Source: Saprospiraceae bacterium (GTDB taxonomy: Bacteria > Bacteroidota > Bacteroidia > Chitinophagales > Saprospiraceae). Taken from it: a DNA stretch of 48,120 nt. The translations under genes and the position numbers were made by a program. The notes under the pieces are model-generated. The model saw nothing but the letters and a program-made list of their open reading frames with translations. It was not told the origin of the DNA and ran no database searches. Every line of letters starts with the position of its first letter. Position 1 is the stretch's first letter. Positions 17,101 to 25,487 of the stretch are shown in pieces. The stretch lies in assembly GCA_019634045.1 (NCBI GenBank), contig JAHQWA010000417.1:1-48120 (forward strand), written 5' to 3'.

Positions 17101-17377
17101 TCACGGACTTCCAGACACCGCCACCGGCAGCACCGACGTAAACAACCTCGGATTGACCAGGGACAACTGCGATGGAAGATATTCGGCCACTCATAGTTGC
17201 CGGACCGATTTGTCTAGCTCTTAGGCCTCCCAAAAGGGCCTTTCCGCTTGGCGGTTTCGGCTGAGCGATTACATCAGGTAGTGTAAATAAAAGCAAGCAT
17301 AGAATGGAAAATAGAGAACAGAAGTTAGAACAATTAGTCTGCTTAGTATAAGGCTGAGGTAGGAAGATTTTCTTCAT
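14123..17377 (-). CDS. Sortilin-like (VPS10/BNR) beta-propeller protein, exported
   Basis: 1084 residues from the ATG at 17377, chosen because it gives a normal signal peptide (LFSILCLLLFTLPDVIAQ). An upstream ATG in frame at 17476 would bury that signal. Residues 50-760 hold many BNR/VPS10 blades: S.DGG.TW-type turns such as VWKSVTGGTTFRPIFDD, GVFKTTDGGKTWTKVLY and LYKTTDGGAKWETI. Each is followed by an I.V.P…..VYVG strand. A Gly-rich loop near 820 (DAGGGGGWFGG) leads into a C-terminal region of beta and coiled-coil character (about 960-1060). Such proteins are often annotated as glycosyl hydrolases because of the propeller, but I see no catalytic residues to support that. A binding or peptidase-associated role is as likely. 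The gene is monocistronic. Confidence 0.88.
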   Translation of the reverse strand: MKKIFLPQPYTKQTNCSNFCSLFSILCLLLFTLPDVIAQPKPPSGKALLGGLRARQIGPATMSGRISSIAVVPGQSEVVYVGAAGGGVWKSVTGGTTFRPIFDDHTQSIGKVAIDPSSPETVWVGTGEPWVRNSVSVGTGLYKSINGGSNWQFMGLKDSERITDIIVHPSNSEIVYVGVLGHLWDAHEERGVFKTTDGGKTWTKVLYIDENTGCADLDIDPENPDILYAAMWSHRRRPWTFDSGFNGKSGLYKTTDGGAKWETIHEGLPEGKLGRLGIGVSPSNGEKIYLSVESEKQEGKGLYLSTDQGANWSQVSNDFNTTVRPFYFSNVVVDPQNDSIVAKCGLAAILSEDQGNRFRTMGGGVHSDIHDIWFDPANSKHILLGTDGGVYESFDRGQTFRMWMNLPVSQFYHVSVDNDFPYNVYGGLQDNGSWYAPSRKAGGINNSDWKSSFGGDGFYSFRHPTKEEIIFSEYQGGNLARYNSKTGQAKEIKPYPSGDEEKFRYNWNAPVHLSPTHPNRMYFGAQYLFVSNDMGDSWERISPDLTTDDPEKQKQHLSGGLSIDNSTAENHCTIYTIAESPKDGEVIWAGTDDGLLQLTTNAGKSWTNVTANVPDLPANTWVTFVEPSPHDANAAFVTFDGHRNGDGKTYLYHTADQGKTWKSLGENGPEGYALSVRQDLVNPNLVFLGTEFGLFISMDKGENWNRFENNMPKVGVRDMVIHPTDNALVMGTHGRGIIIIDDISPLRAISEEILKEKIHFFASKPTILRDAGGGGGWFGGSGNFVAPNPTSNAQIVYYMNRRHTFGKMYLEVWKDGELLRTLPAGKSAGINFVSMPTAIDKPKAAPSKNRMALIGSISGPNLEAGKYDVKLIKGKTTYETAFELAYDEESPYSPADRKLQHEKTMALYGMVEKLAYLYHSLDQVQGKLEIQEGLKRKVQARVDQLEEAVKATKYKISSQEGDYYVNETEQLHERISDLYRQVSSFPGKPSTSQLQRLDLLKGELDALDTETNGLLQEQLAEVNKWLVKADRTAITFSSVEDFMKGEGGSSQGSFQQLRVDKKKLSTSWMHTPLGVTYFLQGLMK

Positions 17378-17497
17378 ACTGTTGGTTATTGAAATGAGGT
17401 GTTTCCCTACAGTAGTCAGGTGGTATAAAGCGGCAAGATGAAAATTAGTTTCAAGGAAAAACGAGCAGGAAATCACCTAAAACGTGAGACAAAAAGA

Positions 17498-17528
17498 CGC
17501 AGAAGCCCTAGAATTAAGAACTTCTGCG
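17498..17528 (-). terminator. Intrinsic terminator after the LolA-like gene
   Basis: Read on the minus strand, an 8-bp stem CGCAGAAG/CTTCTGCG is followed by TCTTTTTG. It ends the 17551-18306 transcript ahead of the sortilin-like gene. Confidence 0.65.
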
Positions 17529-17550
17529 CCGGAGGAAATTAATTACTCAA

Positions 17551-18306
17551 TTAGTTTTTATCGTTACCGCTCGCTGGAGCAGCTTCTTTCTTTTTGGGCA
17601 TAGCAAACATGTCGTCAGACAATTCTTCATTCAAGGTTACCGATTCGATGGTCACCTTCTGGGCAGTTTGTCCGCCAACTTTAACCTCTGTATAGAAAGG
17701 CATCATCAAGCCTTCTACTTCTTGGTAATCACTCATAAATGTCTGTACACTTTGTCCTTTAGCCGGGCCGCTTTCTATCAAAGCTTCCATCATAATAGGC
17801 ACATAGTGCTCCGCATCAAAGTAAAAGATTTGGACTTTACCATTCTTCTTGGTCAATTTCAGCTTATAAGCCTCTGCTCCTTCTATATCTTCTTTTCCTT
17901 CTAGCTCTATCGTATGGCCTTTTTTGGCATAATCTACGAAGGGCCATTCAAAAGTCTGTTCTGTCATCGCCTCAGCCTGCTCCTTAGGCAAAAGTTGTGC
18001 ATCAGGTCCAGTTTGCATCGGAAATAACATCCAGGCATCTTTTCCATCATAGGCTTGAACCATCGGCGTTCCCATCACATCTACTTCCACTTTCATTTTA
18101 TTAGGTGGCTTGGAATAAACGGTACCTTTAAATTCCATCCCTTGCATTGCAGTAGTAATCACAGCTTTCTGTGAGGTCAATGATTTCCAACTATCATAAC
18201 CTCCGGTATTTTCGAAATAGTTCTTAATAATATCATCGGCAGTTTGGCCCTGTAAAGCCGAAATCGAGAGAAGAGCAACAAATAGAAATGATAATTTCTT
18301 CCACAT
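17551..18306 (-). CDS. Periplasmic LolA-like outer-membrane lipoprotein-sorting protein
   Basis: 251 residues. Signal peptide 1-20 ends in ISALQGQ, then TADDIIKNYFENTGGYDSWKSL. The fold pattern is that of the LolA/LolB superfamily: an N-terminal helix, then curved antiparallel strands such as KAVITTAMQGMEFKGTVYSKPPN and MKVEVDVMGTPMVQAYDGKDAW. A later strand pair reads AYKLKLTKKNGKVQIFYFDAEHYVP. The C terminus is a Lys/Ala-rich tail. Bacteroidota genomes carry many such proteins in addition to true LolA. The function here could be lipoprotein handling or binding of another hydrophobic ligand. A strong terminator separates it from the gene downstream. Confidence 0.82.
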   Translation of the reverse strand: MWKKLSFLFVALLSISALQGQTADDIIKNYFENTGGYDSWKSLTSQKAVITTAMQGMEFKGTVYSKPPNKMKVEVDVMGTPMVQAYDGKDAWMLFPMQTGPDAQLLPKEQAEAMTEQTFEWPFVDYAKKGHTIELEGKEDIEGAEAYKLKLTKKNGKVQIFYFDAEHYVPIMMEALIESGPAKGQSVQTFMSDYQEVEGLMMPFYTEVKVGGQTAQKVTIESVTLNEELSDDMFAMPKKKEAAPASGNDKN

Positions 18307-18404
18307 AATTTTCTTTTTTGGTTTCTACGCGAAAAAAGCAAATAATCCATGGTTGGTGAACTAATCTAGATTAACGTCGAGGATTGTTCGATTGAGAGCA
18401 TAGA

Positions 18405-18433
18405 AAAAGCCCCGTCCGAGGGACGAGGCTTTT
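18405..18433 (-). terminator. Terminator at the end of the nqr operon
   Basis: A 13-position stem with one mismatch (18405-18417 with 18421-18433) around a three-base loop is followed by a T-rich tract on the minus strand. It lies 27 bases after the nqrF stop. Confidence 0.85.
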
Positions 18434-18459
18434 CCAATTCTTTATATTGAACCTTGGTA

Positions 18460-19764
18460 CTAGCTACCAAAGTCATCAAAGGCAATGTTCTCTTCTGGGA
18501 CACCGAGTTCGTCAAGCATCTTTAAGGCTGCTTGCAACATCAATGGAGGTCCACAAAGATAGTATTCTACTTCCTCTGGCTCCGGGTGCTTCGACAAGTA
18601 CTGATCATACAATACCTGGTGAATAAAGCCGGTAAATCCTTCTCCGCCATTATCATCGATATCATTCTTCACCGTCCACTTATCTTCATCCGTTGCATTA
18701 GACAAAGCAATGTAGTAACGGAAGTTATCATAGTCCTGCTCGATATTGCGGAAATCATCGGTATAGAACAGCTCTCTTCTGGAACGACCACCGTACCAGT
18801 AACTCACCTTACGATCCTCTGTCTTCAAGGTATGGAACAAGTGGAAGATATGCGAGCGCAATGGAGCCATACCAGCACCACCACCGATGTATACCATCTC
18901 CTTTTTCGTCGGCTTGATGAAGAACTCACCGTAAGGACCAGAGATAGTCACTTTATCGCCTGGATTACGTGTAAATACAAAAGAAGAACAAACTCCAGGA
19001 TTTACAGGCATCCATGTATTGGCTTTTCTATCCCATGGTGGAGTGGCAATACGGATGTTCAACATCACGATATTTCCTTCCGCAGGGTGATTGGCCATAG
19101 AATAAGCACGGAATTGCTCCTCATCGTTCTTCATACTCAAGGACCACATACCATATTGATCCCATTCTTTCTTGAACTCCATTGGGTCTTTGCCCAATTT
19201 AGGATGAGAAGTGATATCGATCTTATCGAAGTTACAGGTAATTTGAGGTACATCGATCTGGATGTATCCACCAGATTCGAAATCTAGAATCTCACCTTCT
19301 GGCAATTTCACCACAAACTCCTTGATAAAAGTAGCCACATTATAGTTAGAGATCACCTCACATTCCCACTTCTTGATACCGAAGATCTCTTCTGGAATAC
19401 GGATCTTCATATCAGAACGCACCTTCACCTGGCAAGCCAAACGCTTGTGTTCTGCCACCTCTCTTCTGGTCAAGTGGTTCATCTCTGTGGGTAACACATC
19501 CCCTCCGCCTTCTTCTACATGGCATTCGCACATAGCACAAGTTCCACCACCACCACAAGCGGATGGTAAGAAAACACTTTTATCAGAGAGTGCTGACAAC
19601 AGCGAGGAACCAGGAGCGACCATCAAAGGGTTGCTCTCATCACCATTGACTACAATCTTGACCTCGCCTTGTGGAACCAAGCGTTTCCTTGCTGCGATAA
19701 GCATAAAGGATAGCGCCAAGATCACAGAAACGAAGACTAGTACTGCAAATAATATTGTTGTCAT
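18460..19764 (-). CDS. nqrF: Na+-translocating NADH:quinone reductase subunit F
   Basis: 434 residues. NqrF takes electrons from NADH through FAD to a [2Fe-2S] cluster. A membrane helix lies at 3-23. The ferredoxin-like domain has cluster ligands Cys70, Cys76, Cys79 (SACGGGGTCAMCECH) and Cys111 (RLACQV), with an extra Cys81. The FAD-binding part shows RAYSMANHP, and the NADH-binding part shows GGGAGMAPLRSH and YYLCGPPLM. The C terminus is AFDDFGS, the family's usual ending. It is the last gene of the operon, 33 bases after nqrE, and is followed by a strong terminator. Confidence 0.98.
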   Translation of the reverse strand: MTTILFAVLVFVSVILALSFMLIAARKRLVPQGEVKIVVNGDESNPLMVAPGSSLLSALSDKSVFLPSACGGGGTCAMCECHVEEGGGDVLPTEMNHLTRREVAEHKRLACQVKVRSDMKIRIPEEIFGIKKWECEVISNYNVATFIKEFVVKLPEGEILDFESGGYIQIDVPQITCNFDKIDITSHPKLGKDPMEFKKEWDQYGMWSLSMKNDEEQFRAYSMANHPAEGNIVMLNIRIATPPWDRKANTWMPVNPGVCSSFVFTRNPGDKVTISGPYGEFFIKPTKKEMVYIGGGAGMAPLRSHIFHLFHTLKTEDRKVSYWYGGRSRRELFYTDDFRNIEQDYDNFRYYIALSNATDEDKWTVKNDIDDNGGEGFTGFIHQVLYDQYLSKHPEPEEVEYYLCGPPLMLQAALKMLDELGVPEENIAFDDFGS

Positions 19765-19797
19765 TGTTCCTTTATTGTAGTAATAATAATAGTAATA

Positions 19798-20415
19798 CTA
19801 ATTTCCTACTCCACCAAATACGGCTGGATCAATACCCATCAAGCTCATAAAGGCCATGCCCATCAAGCCTGTCAAGATAAAGGCCATTCCCAATCCTCTT
19901 AATGGTGCAGGGATGGCAGAGTAACGGATTTTTTCCCGAATAGCGGCAATGGCAATGATCGCCAAGAACCAGCCGAATCCACCTCCTAAACCAAAGGCCA
20001 CTGATTGAGAGAAAGTATAATCTCTAGCTACCATAAATAGTGATCCTCCAAGGATTGCACAGTTTACCGTAATCAGTGGTAAGAAAATACCCAGTGCTGC
20101 ATATAAGCTAGGAGAATATTTTTCCACAATCATTTCCACCAACTGTACCATAGATGCGATTACCGCAATAAACAGCAAAAAGCGCAAAAAGGTCAAATCC
20201 ATTCCTAATATCCCCGTATCTGACAATAAATATTCAAAAATCAACCAGTTGATTGGCATCGTGATCCCTAAAACGAAGATGACGGCCAATCCCAATCCAA
20301 ATGCTGTTTTCACAGATTTGGATACGGCTAGATATGAGCACATTCCTAGGAAATATGCCAAGATCATATTTTCTATGAATGCCGCTTTTACAAATACATT
20401 TATAAACTCGCCCAT
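19798..20415 (-). CDS. nqrE: Na+-translocating NADH:quinone reductase subunit E
   Basis: 205 residues and six predicted membrane helices, as usual for this subunit. The two Cys residues that, with those of NqrD, hold the membrane-embedded iron centre are present: Cys26 in LGMCSYLA and Cys119 in [10 protein letters not shown]. The [13 protein letters not shown] segment is typical. It is paralogous to NqrD, with inverted topology. The gene lies between nqrD and nqrF on one transcript. Confidence 0.98.
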   Translation of the reverse strand: MGEFINVFVKAAFIENMILAYFLGMCSYLAVSKSVKTAFGLGLAVIFVLGITMPINWLIFEYLLSDTGILGMDLTFLRFLLFIAVIASMVQLVEMIVEKYSPSLYAALGIFLPLITVNCAILGGSLFMVARDYTFSQSVAFGLGGGFGWFLAIIAIAAIREKIRYSAIPAPLRGLGMAFILTGLMGMAFMSLMGIDPAVFGGVGN

Positions 20416-20462
20416 GATTCCTTAATTATAAGCTTTTCAAATAAGTTTCTGGTATCCCCTAA

Positions 20463-21179
20463 TTAGGATACATCGACTAGTTTCTTGTTGTAGCTACGCT
20501 GAATCCAGATCATGATTCCGATAATGAACATCGCAGCTGCTGACAATACCATAAGGTTGTTGTTAGCATACCAGCCGAACAACACACTAGTGGTCGTATC
20601 GATAGAATATTCAGCAGATGGTCCAATAATCTTCCATTCAAAAGGACTACTAGCGAAAAGACTTCCTTTACCGAAAATTTCGCGAATCAGCCCCACCATC
20701 ACTAGGATAGCGCCGTAACCCAATCCATTACCAATACCATCAAGGAAGGATCTCCAAGGCTTATTGGCCATAGCGAATGCTTCCAAACGGCCCATCACAA
20801 TACAGTTGGTAATGATCAAACCAATATAAACAGATAGTTGCTTGTAAACAGGGTAATTCAAAAACTTCAAGCTAAACTCTACGAAAGTTACCAAAGAAGC
20901 AATGATCACCAGCTGGACGATCATACGTACTTGCTTTGGAATGTAATTTCTTAGCAAGGAAGTGAATAAGTTAGAAAAGGCACAAACAAAGACTACAGCA
21001 ATCGCCATAACCAAGGACGGCCATACCAGAGAGGTTACCGCTAAGGCTGAGCAAATACCCAGTACCTGAACAGTGATTGGATTATTGTCATTTAAAGGAT
21101 CCGTCAACAGCTTTTTCTCCTTCTTTCCAAAGAGAGGCTCTGCTGTTTTGGGGGCAGTTTTTTCTAATGTTTCAGCCAT
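20463..21179 (-). CDS. nqrD: Na+-translocating NADH:quinone reductase subunit D
   Basis: 238 residues with six membrane helices. The iron-ligand Cys residues lie in LGICSALAVTS and IITNCIVMGRLEAFAM. The chain starts with a soluble stretch of about 25 residues rich in Lys and Glu (MAETLEKTAPKTAEPLFGKK) that is longer than in the enterobacterial and vibrio subunits. It ends with IWIQRSYNKKLVDVS. It is separated from nqrC by 45 bases. Confidence 0.97.
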   Translation of the reverse strand: MAETLEKTAPKTAEPLFGKKEKKLLTDPLNDNNPITVQVLGICSALAVTSLVWPSLVMAIAVVFVCAFSNLFTSLLRNYIPKQVRMIVQLVIIASLVTFVEFSLKFLNYPVYKQLSVYIGLIITNCIVMGRLEAFAMANKPWRSFLDGIGNGLGYGAILVMVGLIREIFGKGSLFASSPFEWKIIGPSAEYSIDTTTSVLFGWYANNNLMVLSAAAMFIIGIMIWIQRSYNKKLVDVS

Positions 21180-21224
21180 TTTATGGTTGATTTTCTAGAT
21201 GATTCAATTGACTATTTCGCAATC

Positions 21225-21956
21225 TTACTTCACGAGCATGCCTTGGCGGCGAAGACTATTGAAGTAAGGAAGATAATTCTTGATACCGTCGTACAACATA
21301 TCAGTAACTCCATCAGAAGTTACGGTAGCACCGGTGATTCCATCCACATCGTGTTTCTGGTCTATAGCTCCACCTTTTCTCACATTCACAGAGACAAATT
21401 CTCCTTCTCTAAAGATCTGCTTTTCCTTAAATGATTTAGGGAAGTTGGAATTATCCTTGATCTCTGCACCTAGACCTGGTGTTTCACCGGCATGATCAAA
21501 AGAGGCTCCTGCAATAGTGTTCAAATCACTCTTCAAGGCAATATTACCCCAGATTTCATCCCACAGACCAACACCGCGTATGGAAAGGATGTAGAATTTC
21601 TCTCCTCCCTGGCTAAAGACAAACAGCGGCAAGCGTTTTTCACTATCCGCCTTCTTCTTTTCTTTCGCCATATCGATATCTTCTGCTTTCACACCATCGA
21701 CTTCCTCACCTTGAAGGTTAAGAACAACTTGCTGCATTTGCTTATCAAAAATATCCAAAACTTGGTCATCCTGCAGGTCCTTCACATCAACCCCTTCTCC
21801 TAGGTAATCACCCACGGCACTTAGGATGGCTCTTTTATTGAAGATCTCTTCATTTCTATCTGCCACTGGTTTCGTTAACTGACGGAAGCCCGTTAAGAAC
21901 ACAGCGACACCAGCTGTTAATGCAGTAACAAATATTACAACGTATCTGGTATCCAC
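21225..21956 (-). CDS. nqrC: Na+-translocating NADH:quinone reductase subunit C
   Basis: 243 residues: one N-terminal helix (about 5-24) and a periplasmic FMN-binding domain. The flavinylation motif is DGITGATVTSDGV near residues 205-217, with Thr213 as the expected site of the phosphoester-linked FMN. That linkage is made by ApbE, which is not encoded in this window. The ISIRGVGLWDEIWG segment is typical of the family. Electrons pass from the NqrD/E iron centre to this FMN and on to NqrB. Confidence 0.97.
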   Translation of the reverse strand: MDTRYVVIFVTALTAGVAVFLTGFRQLTKPVADRNEEIFNKRAILSAVGDYLGEGVDVKDLQDDQVLDIFDKQMQQVVLNLQGEEVDGVKAEDIDMAKEKKKADSEKRLPLFVFSQGGEKFYILSIRGVGLWDEIWGNIALKSDLNTIAGASFDHAGETPGLGAEIKDNSNFPKSFKEKQIFREGEFVSVNVRKGGAIDQKHDVDGITGATVTSDGVTDMLYDGIKNYLPYFNSLRRQGMLVK

Positions 21957-22011
21957 AGCTTTTTATTTTAGGTTATTAATGTTTTCGTCTTCTTATGGTC
22001 ATTCCGACTCA

Positions 22012-23328
22012 CTAGCTTACGGCGACTTGCGTCCGTTTCGCTCTACGCTTCATATTAGCCTCCAACACATAGTGGTCGATCAAGGCAGAGAAGGTATTCA
22101 TGAATAGAATAGCCAACATCCATCCTTCCGGATAGGCCGGGTTCATCACCCGAATGATTAATCCTACAAACCCGATCATAAATCCATAGACCCATTTACC
22201 GGTATTGGTAGAAGAGGCCGTCACTGGATCGGTTGCCATAAAGGCCATAGCAAAGAGGAAACTACCCATAGATAACTGGTAGTACCAAGGGATAGCCATG
22301 AATTTGAAGATCCCTGGTGTAGCTTCAGTAAACTCGCTAGGCGCAATCCCGTTGAGGATCATCCCCATGACTGCCGCACCAATCACCATTGATACCATAA
22401 TTCGCCAGCTGGCTACACCCGTTGCGATGAGGAAGATCGCGCCAAGAATGATTAACGGCTTCGAGGTCTCTCCGATAGATCCTGGAATGGTTCCCCACCA
22501 CATTTGAGCTTCGGTATATACACTGGTCACACTTTCCCATCCACCACTGGCAGCTAGTGAAAGTGGGGTGGCTCCGGTAAATCCATCGGCGACCAGCACC
22601 CCTCCATCGCCAAAGGTGCTCCATCCGACCCCGCTAAATAGCCAGTCAAAGAAGCCATGTGCCCAACCGTATTGTGCGCTCATATAGGTAGGAATACCAT
22701 CTACAGCGGTTTTCTCTAAGGCAGACACCCAAACTTCGTCCCCTGAGATATAGGTGGGATAAGCGAAGAAGACAAATACACGCGCCAGCAAAGCAATGTT
22801 CCAAATGTTCATGCCCGTTCCTCCAAATGCTTCTTTACCAATGATCACGGCAAAAAAGATAGAAACGGTCAGGATCCATAATGGAATATCGGGAGGCATG
22901 ATCAATGGAATCAACGCTCCAGATACTAGAAAGCCTTCTTCGATGGGATGTCCTTTACGCGTAGCGTAGTAAAATTCAATACCCAACCCAACCACGTGTG
23001 TTACGATGAAAATGGGTAAGATTTTGATCAATCCGTGTGCTATCTTCAGGTGTAAGCCTTCCAAAAGCCCTGTATATTGTCCTAAGGCCAAGTAGTGCTG
23101 ATGTCCGATATTATAAGTACCGAACAAATAACACAACTGCATAGCCAATACAACGTGTACCATCGTACGCTTCAGGTCCATACCATCGCGGATATGTACG
23201 CCCTTAGCTGTTGTGGTATTAGGAGAAAATGCAAAAGTGAAGAAGCCATCAAATAAGGTATGAAGGAATGGTGACTTCTTTTTATCGGGTTCAATTCGCT
23301 GGAAAAAATTCAGTAATGCTTTTTTCAT
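22012..23328 (-). CDS. nqrB: Na+-translocating NADH:quinone reductase subunit B
   Basis: 438 residues with about ten membrane helices. NqrB carries the Na+ path, riboflavin and a covalent FMN. The flavin attachment motif DGFTGATPL is at about 248-256, with Thr254 as the expected attachment residue. Further conserved segments are HVVGLGIEFYYATRKGHPIEEGF, split here by eye into the loop after helix 2, then GGTGMNIWNIALLARVFVFF and MATDPVTAS. The start gives a cytoplasmic head of about 50 residues, usual for this subunit. It lies 55 bases after nqrA and 55 before nqrC. Confidence 0.98.
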   Translation of the reverse strand: MKKALLNFFQRIEPDKKKSPFLHTLFDGFFTFAFSPNTTTAKGVHIRDGMDLKRTMVHVVLAMQLCYLFGTYNIGHQHYLALGQYTGLLEGLHLKIAHGLIKILPIFIVTHVVGLGIEFYYATRKGHPIEEGFLVSGALIPLIMPPDIPLWILTVSIFFAVIIGKEAFGGTGMNIWNIALLARVFVFFAYPTYISGDEVWVSALEKTAVDGIPTYMSAQYGWAHGFFDWLFSGVGWSTFGDGGVLVADGFTGATPLSLAASGGWESVTSVYTEAQMWWGTIPGSIGETSKPLIILGAIFLIATGVASWRIMVSMVIGAAVMGMILNGIAPSEFTEATPGIFKFMAIPWYYQLSMGSFLFAMAFMATDPVTASSTNTGKWVYGFMIGFVGLIIRVMNPAYPEGWMLAILFMNTFSALIDHYVLEANMKRRAKRTQVAVS

Positions 23329-23383
23329 GATCTCTTATAGCGATTTCAATAAGATTTTAAAATGATGGATTGGCGGAGGTCTA

Positions 23384-25021
23384 TTAGCTCTGCTCTCTCA
23401 TAGTATCTAAGCCCTCGCGCAGAATCTGCTGTAAAGGTTGCTTAGACGTACAAACAAATTCGCACAAGGCCACATCCTCTTCTGCGAGCTCATAGATACC
23501 TAGTCCTTCCATTCGTTCAAAGTCATTTACCAGGATCGCTTTCATCAAATGCTGAGGATAAAGATCCATCGGTAGTACCTTTTCGTACTGTCCTGTCACC
23601 ACAAAGGCACGTTTTTCACCATGTGTATTGGTGTCAGCCTTGAACTGAGCATCAGGGAAAAGGAAATTAGGGAAGGTCCCCGAAACACTGGGTCGAGGAG
23701 CTAATGGAAGTAACCAACCGAATAATTCATAGTAATCACCTTCTGCAATCACAGTAAGTTGATCATCGTGGAAATTCAAAAACTGATCTGCCGTTTTCTG
23801 ACGTCCAGATAGTACATCGCCTGAGATGTAACGAACATTCTCAGCTACCGACTGGTCTTTGACTAAGTCTCCAACCTTGGCACCAATAGCCGTGCGAACA
23901 TATTTTGGTTCGCTGATCTCGGCACCTGCTACCACTACTACTCTTGAACCATCATATTTCCCCTCTGCGAACATCGCGCCTAGTGTAATTACTTCTTGTA
24001 CACCTAGTGTCCACACTTTGTCCTGCCCACCAACTGGTTTTAGGTGGTGAATCTGAATGCCAACATTACCAGCAGGGTGCTTACCATGAAACCAGTGCTT
24101 CTCAACTCCTTCTGCCTCTGTGAAGGCAGTAGATGGAGCACTTTCTCCTTTGGCATTCAATCCTAAGAACACCTGACCGGGAGTCAGTTGATTCAGGACA
24201 TCTAGGCCTTTTTGGAAAGTCGCCTCTCTACCTGCTACAATGATGTTTGCATCAGGAGCTAAAGGCGCAGAATCAAAAGTAGAGATAAAGATGTCACGAG
24301 GGACATCGCCAGGAGCCGGAACCACATTGAATGGACGCTGCTGGAACAAGGGCCAAGCCCCATTCTCCATCAGATAAGCGACCAATTCTTCGCGGCTACC
24401 TTTATCCAGATCAAAAGCAGGTAAGGCTTTAAATTTTTGCTCTTTATCAGCCAAGATAACTACCTCAGAGATAGATCGCTTTTCTCCTCGGTTGACGGCG
24501 ATAACTTCCCCGCTAACCGGAGCTACAAACTTTACTTCCGCTACCTTCTTATCGAAGAAGATGGGATCGCCTGCTTTGACTTCATCCCCTACTTCTACTA
24601 GCACTTTAGGAATAGGTGCTAAGCCGATGAAGTTGGGTGGCTGAACAGCAAAGATTGTTGCTGTTCCTTCCTGAATGGTCGTGAATTCTGGCGAACCTTC
24701 TAGCAAGATATCATGCCCTTGCTTAAGGTAAGTCACAGAAGAGTCTCCGACAAAGCCGGGAGTCTTGGGAGCAAATAGCTCACTGAAGCGAGGGAAAATG
24801 GAATAATTCGTCTTCCCATCGTTGGCTCCCATCGATTTGGCTTCTACCGCAAGTAGGTTATCCGCCACTTGCACGACCAAAAACAGCAGGATCAAAACGG
24901 CCACTCCAATCAAGGAATAAATAAAGTAACTGAATCCACTTTGGCCAGACTGTCCGAATGCCATATCTGAGGTCAGCATCAGTACCAGAAAGAAAAGGTT
25001 CTTGGTTATTCTGCTTTTCAT
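23384..25021 (-). CDS. nqrA: NADH:quinone reductase subunit A with an added N-terminal membrane anchor
   Basis: 545 residues, compared with about 450 for the usual NqrA. The NqrA part starts near residue 97 (TYLKQGHDILLEGSPEF) and is complete: VEVGDEVKAGDPIFFDKK, then VKFVAPVSGEVIAVNRGEKR, and the later FLGLNAKGES and WLLPLAPRPS. The extra N-terminal 95 residues begin like a signal peptide (LFFLVLMLTSDMAFGQ) followed by a strong helix at about 30-55 (YSLIGVAVLILLFLVVQVA) and a polar linker. The simplest topology is a short periplasmic end, one helix, and the NqrA domain in the cytoplasm, where it docks with NqrB and NqrF. It is the first gene of the operon. Confidence 0.95.
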   Translation of the reverse strand: MKSRITKNLFFLVLMLTSDMAFGQSGQSGFSYFIYSLIGVAVLILLFLVVQVADNLLAVEAKSMGANDGKTNYSIFPRFSELFAPKTPGFVGDSSVTYLKQGHDILLEGSPEFTTIQEGTATIFAVQPPNFIGLAPIPKVLVEVGDEVKAGDPIFFDKKVAEVKFVAPVSGEVIAVNRGEKRSISEVVILADKEQKFKALPAFDLDKGSREELVAYLMENGAWPLFQQRPFNVVPAPGDVPRDIFISTFDSAPLAPDANIIVAGREATFQKGLDVLNQLTPGQVFLGLNAKGESAPSTAFTEAEGVEKHWFHGKHPAGNVGIQIHHLKPVGGQDKVWTLGVQEVITLGAMFAEGKYDGSRVVVVAGAEISEPKYVRTAIGAKVGDLVKDQSVAENVRYISGDVLSGRQKTADQFLNFHDDQLTVIAEGDYYELFGWLLPLAPRPSVSGTFPNFLFPDAQFKADTNTHGEKRAFVVTGQYEKVLPMDLYPQHLMKAILVNDFERMEGLGIYELAEEDVALCEFVCTSKQPLQQILREGLDTMREQS

Positions 25022-25487
25022 CTTAGATTTCGCTTGTTAACGCTACAAAATAAAAGGCCATAACTTGTTGTCCTACAACTTTTTATCGTATAGCAAAAAA
25101 TGCAGTTTATTTTGATTTCCAAAAATCACCGCAAAGATATAAACTTTTGCTTTTATCAAGAACCTAGGCTTATTCAATGTTAACCAGCTTAATTATTTAG
25201 ATTTCATCTAAATAAGGCCTTATTTTCAAGCTAATTAAGGAGTTATGAAGGTGTAGAAATCCGCTATTTCATCATCATATTTCTACCTCAGAATAGTTCT
25301 AGCTTAAACTGCGTTCTGCATCCTTCTACAACTTAGTGAATAGCTATGCTCATTTCCTTAATTGCTCACGCCTGGGTGCATTGCACTCCTATACGGGAGT
25401 AAGATCATGAACTAAGACCGCACTTTACTACTCAATGTTTTGACGAAATGCCAGAAAATGAAGGAAAGCTAGGTTTTTGCTTAAAAA
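25022..25487. other. Intergenic region between pnuC and nqrA
   Basis: The nqrA-proximal half holds the nqr promoter. The pnuC-proximal half (about 25200-25467) has many stop codons in all frames I read. It contains only a short ACTCC/GGAGT inverted repeat near 25387-25402 and, next to pnuC, a hairpin at 25468-25492 that overlaps the pnuC stop and may end that transcript. I see nothing else. Confidence 0.5.
25132..25159 (-). promoter_or_regulatory. Promoter of the nqr operon
   Basis: On the minus strand, TTG (25157-25159), a 17-base spacer and TATCTTTG (25132-25139) match the Bacteroidota consensus. The start point would be near 25125, leaving a leader of about 100 bases before nqrA. I see no obvious operator or riboswitch in that leader. 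Confidence 0.6.
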
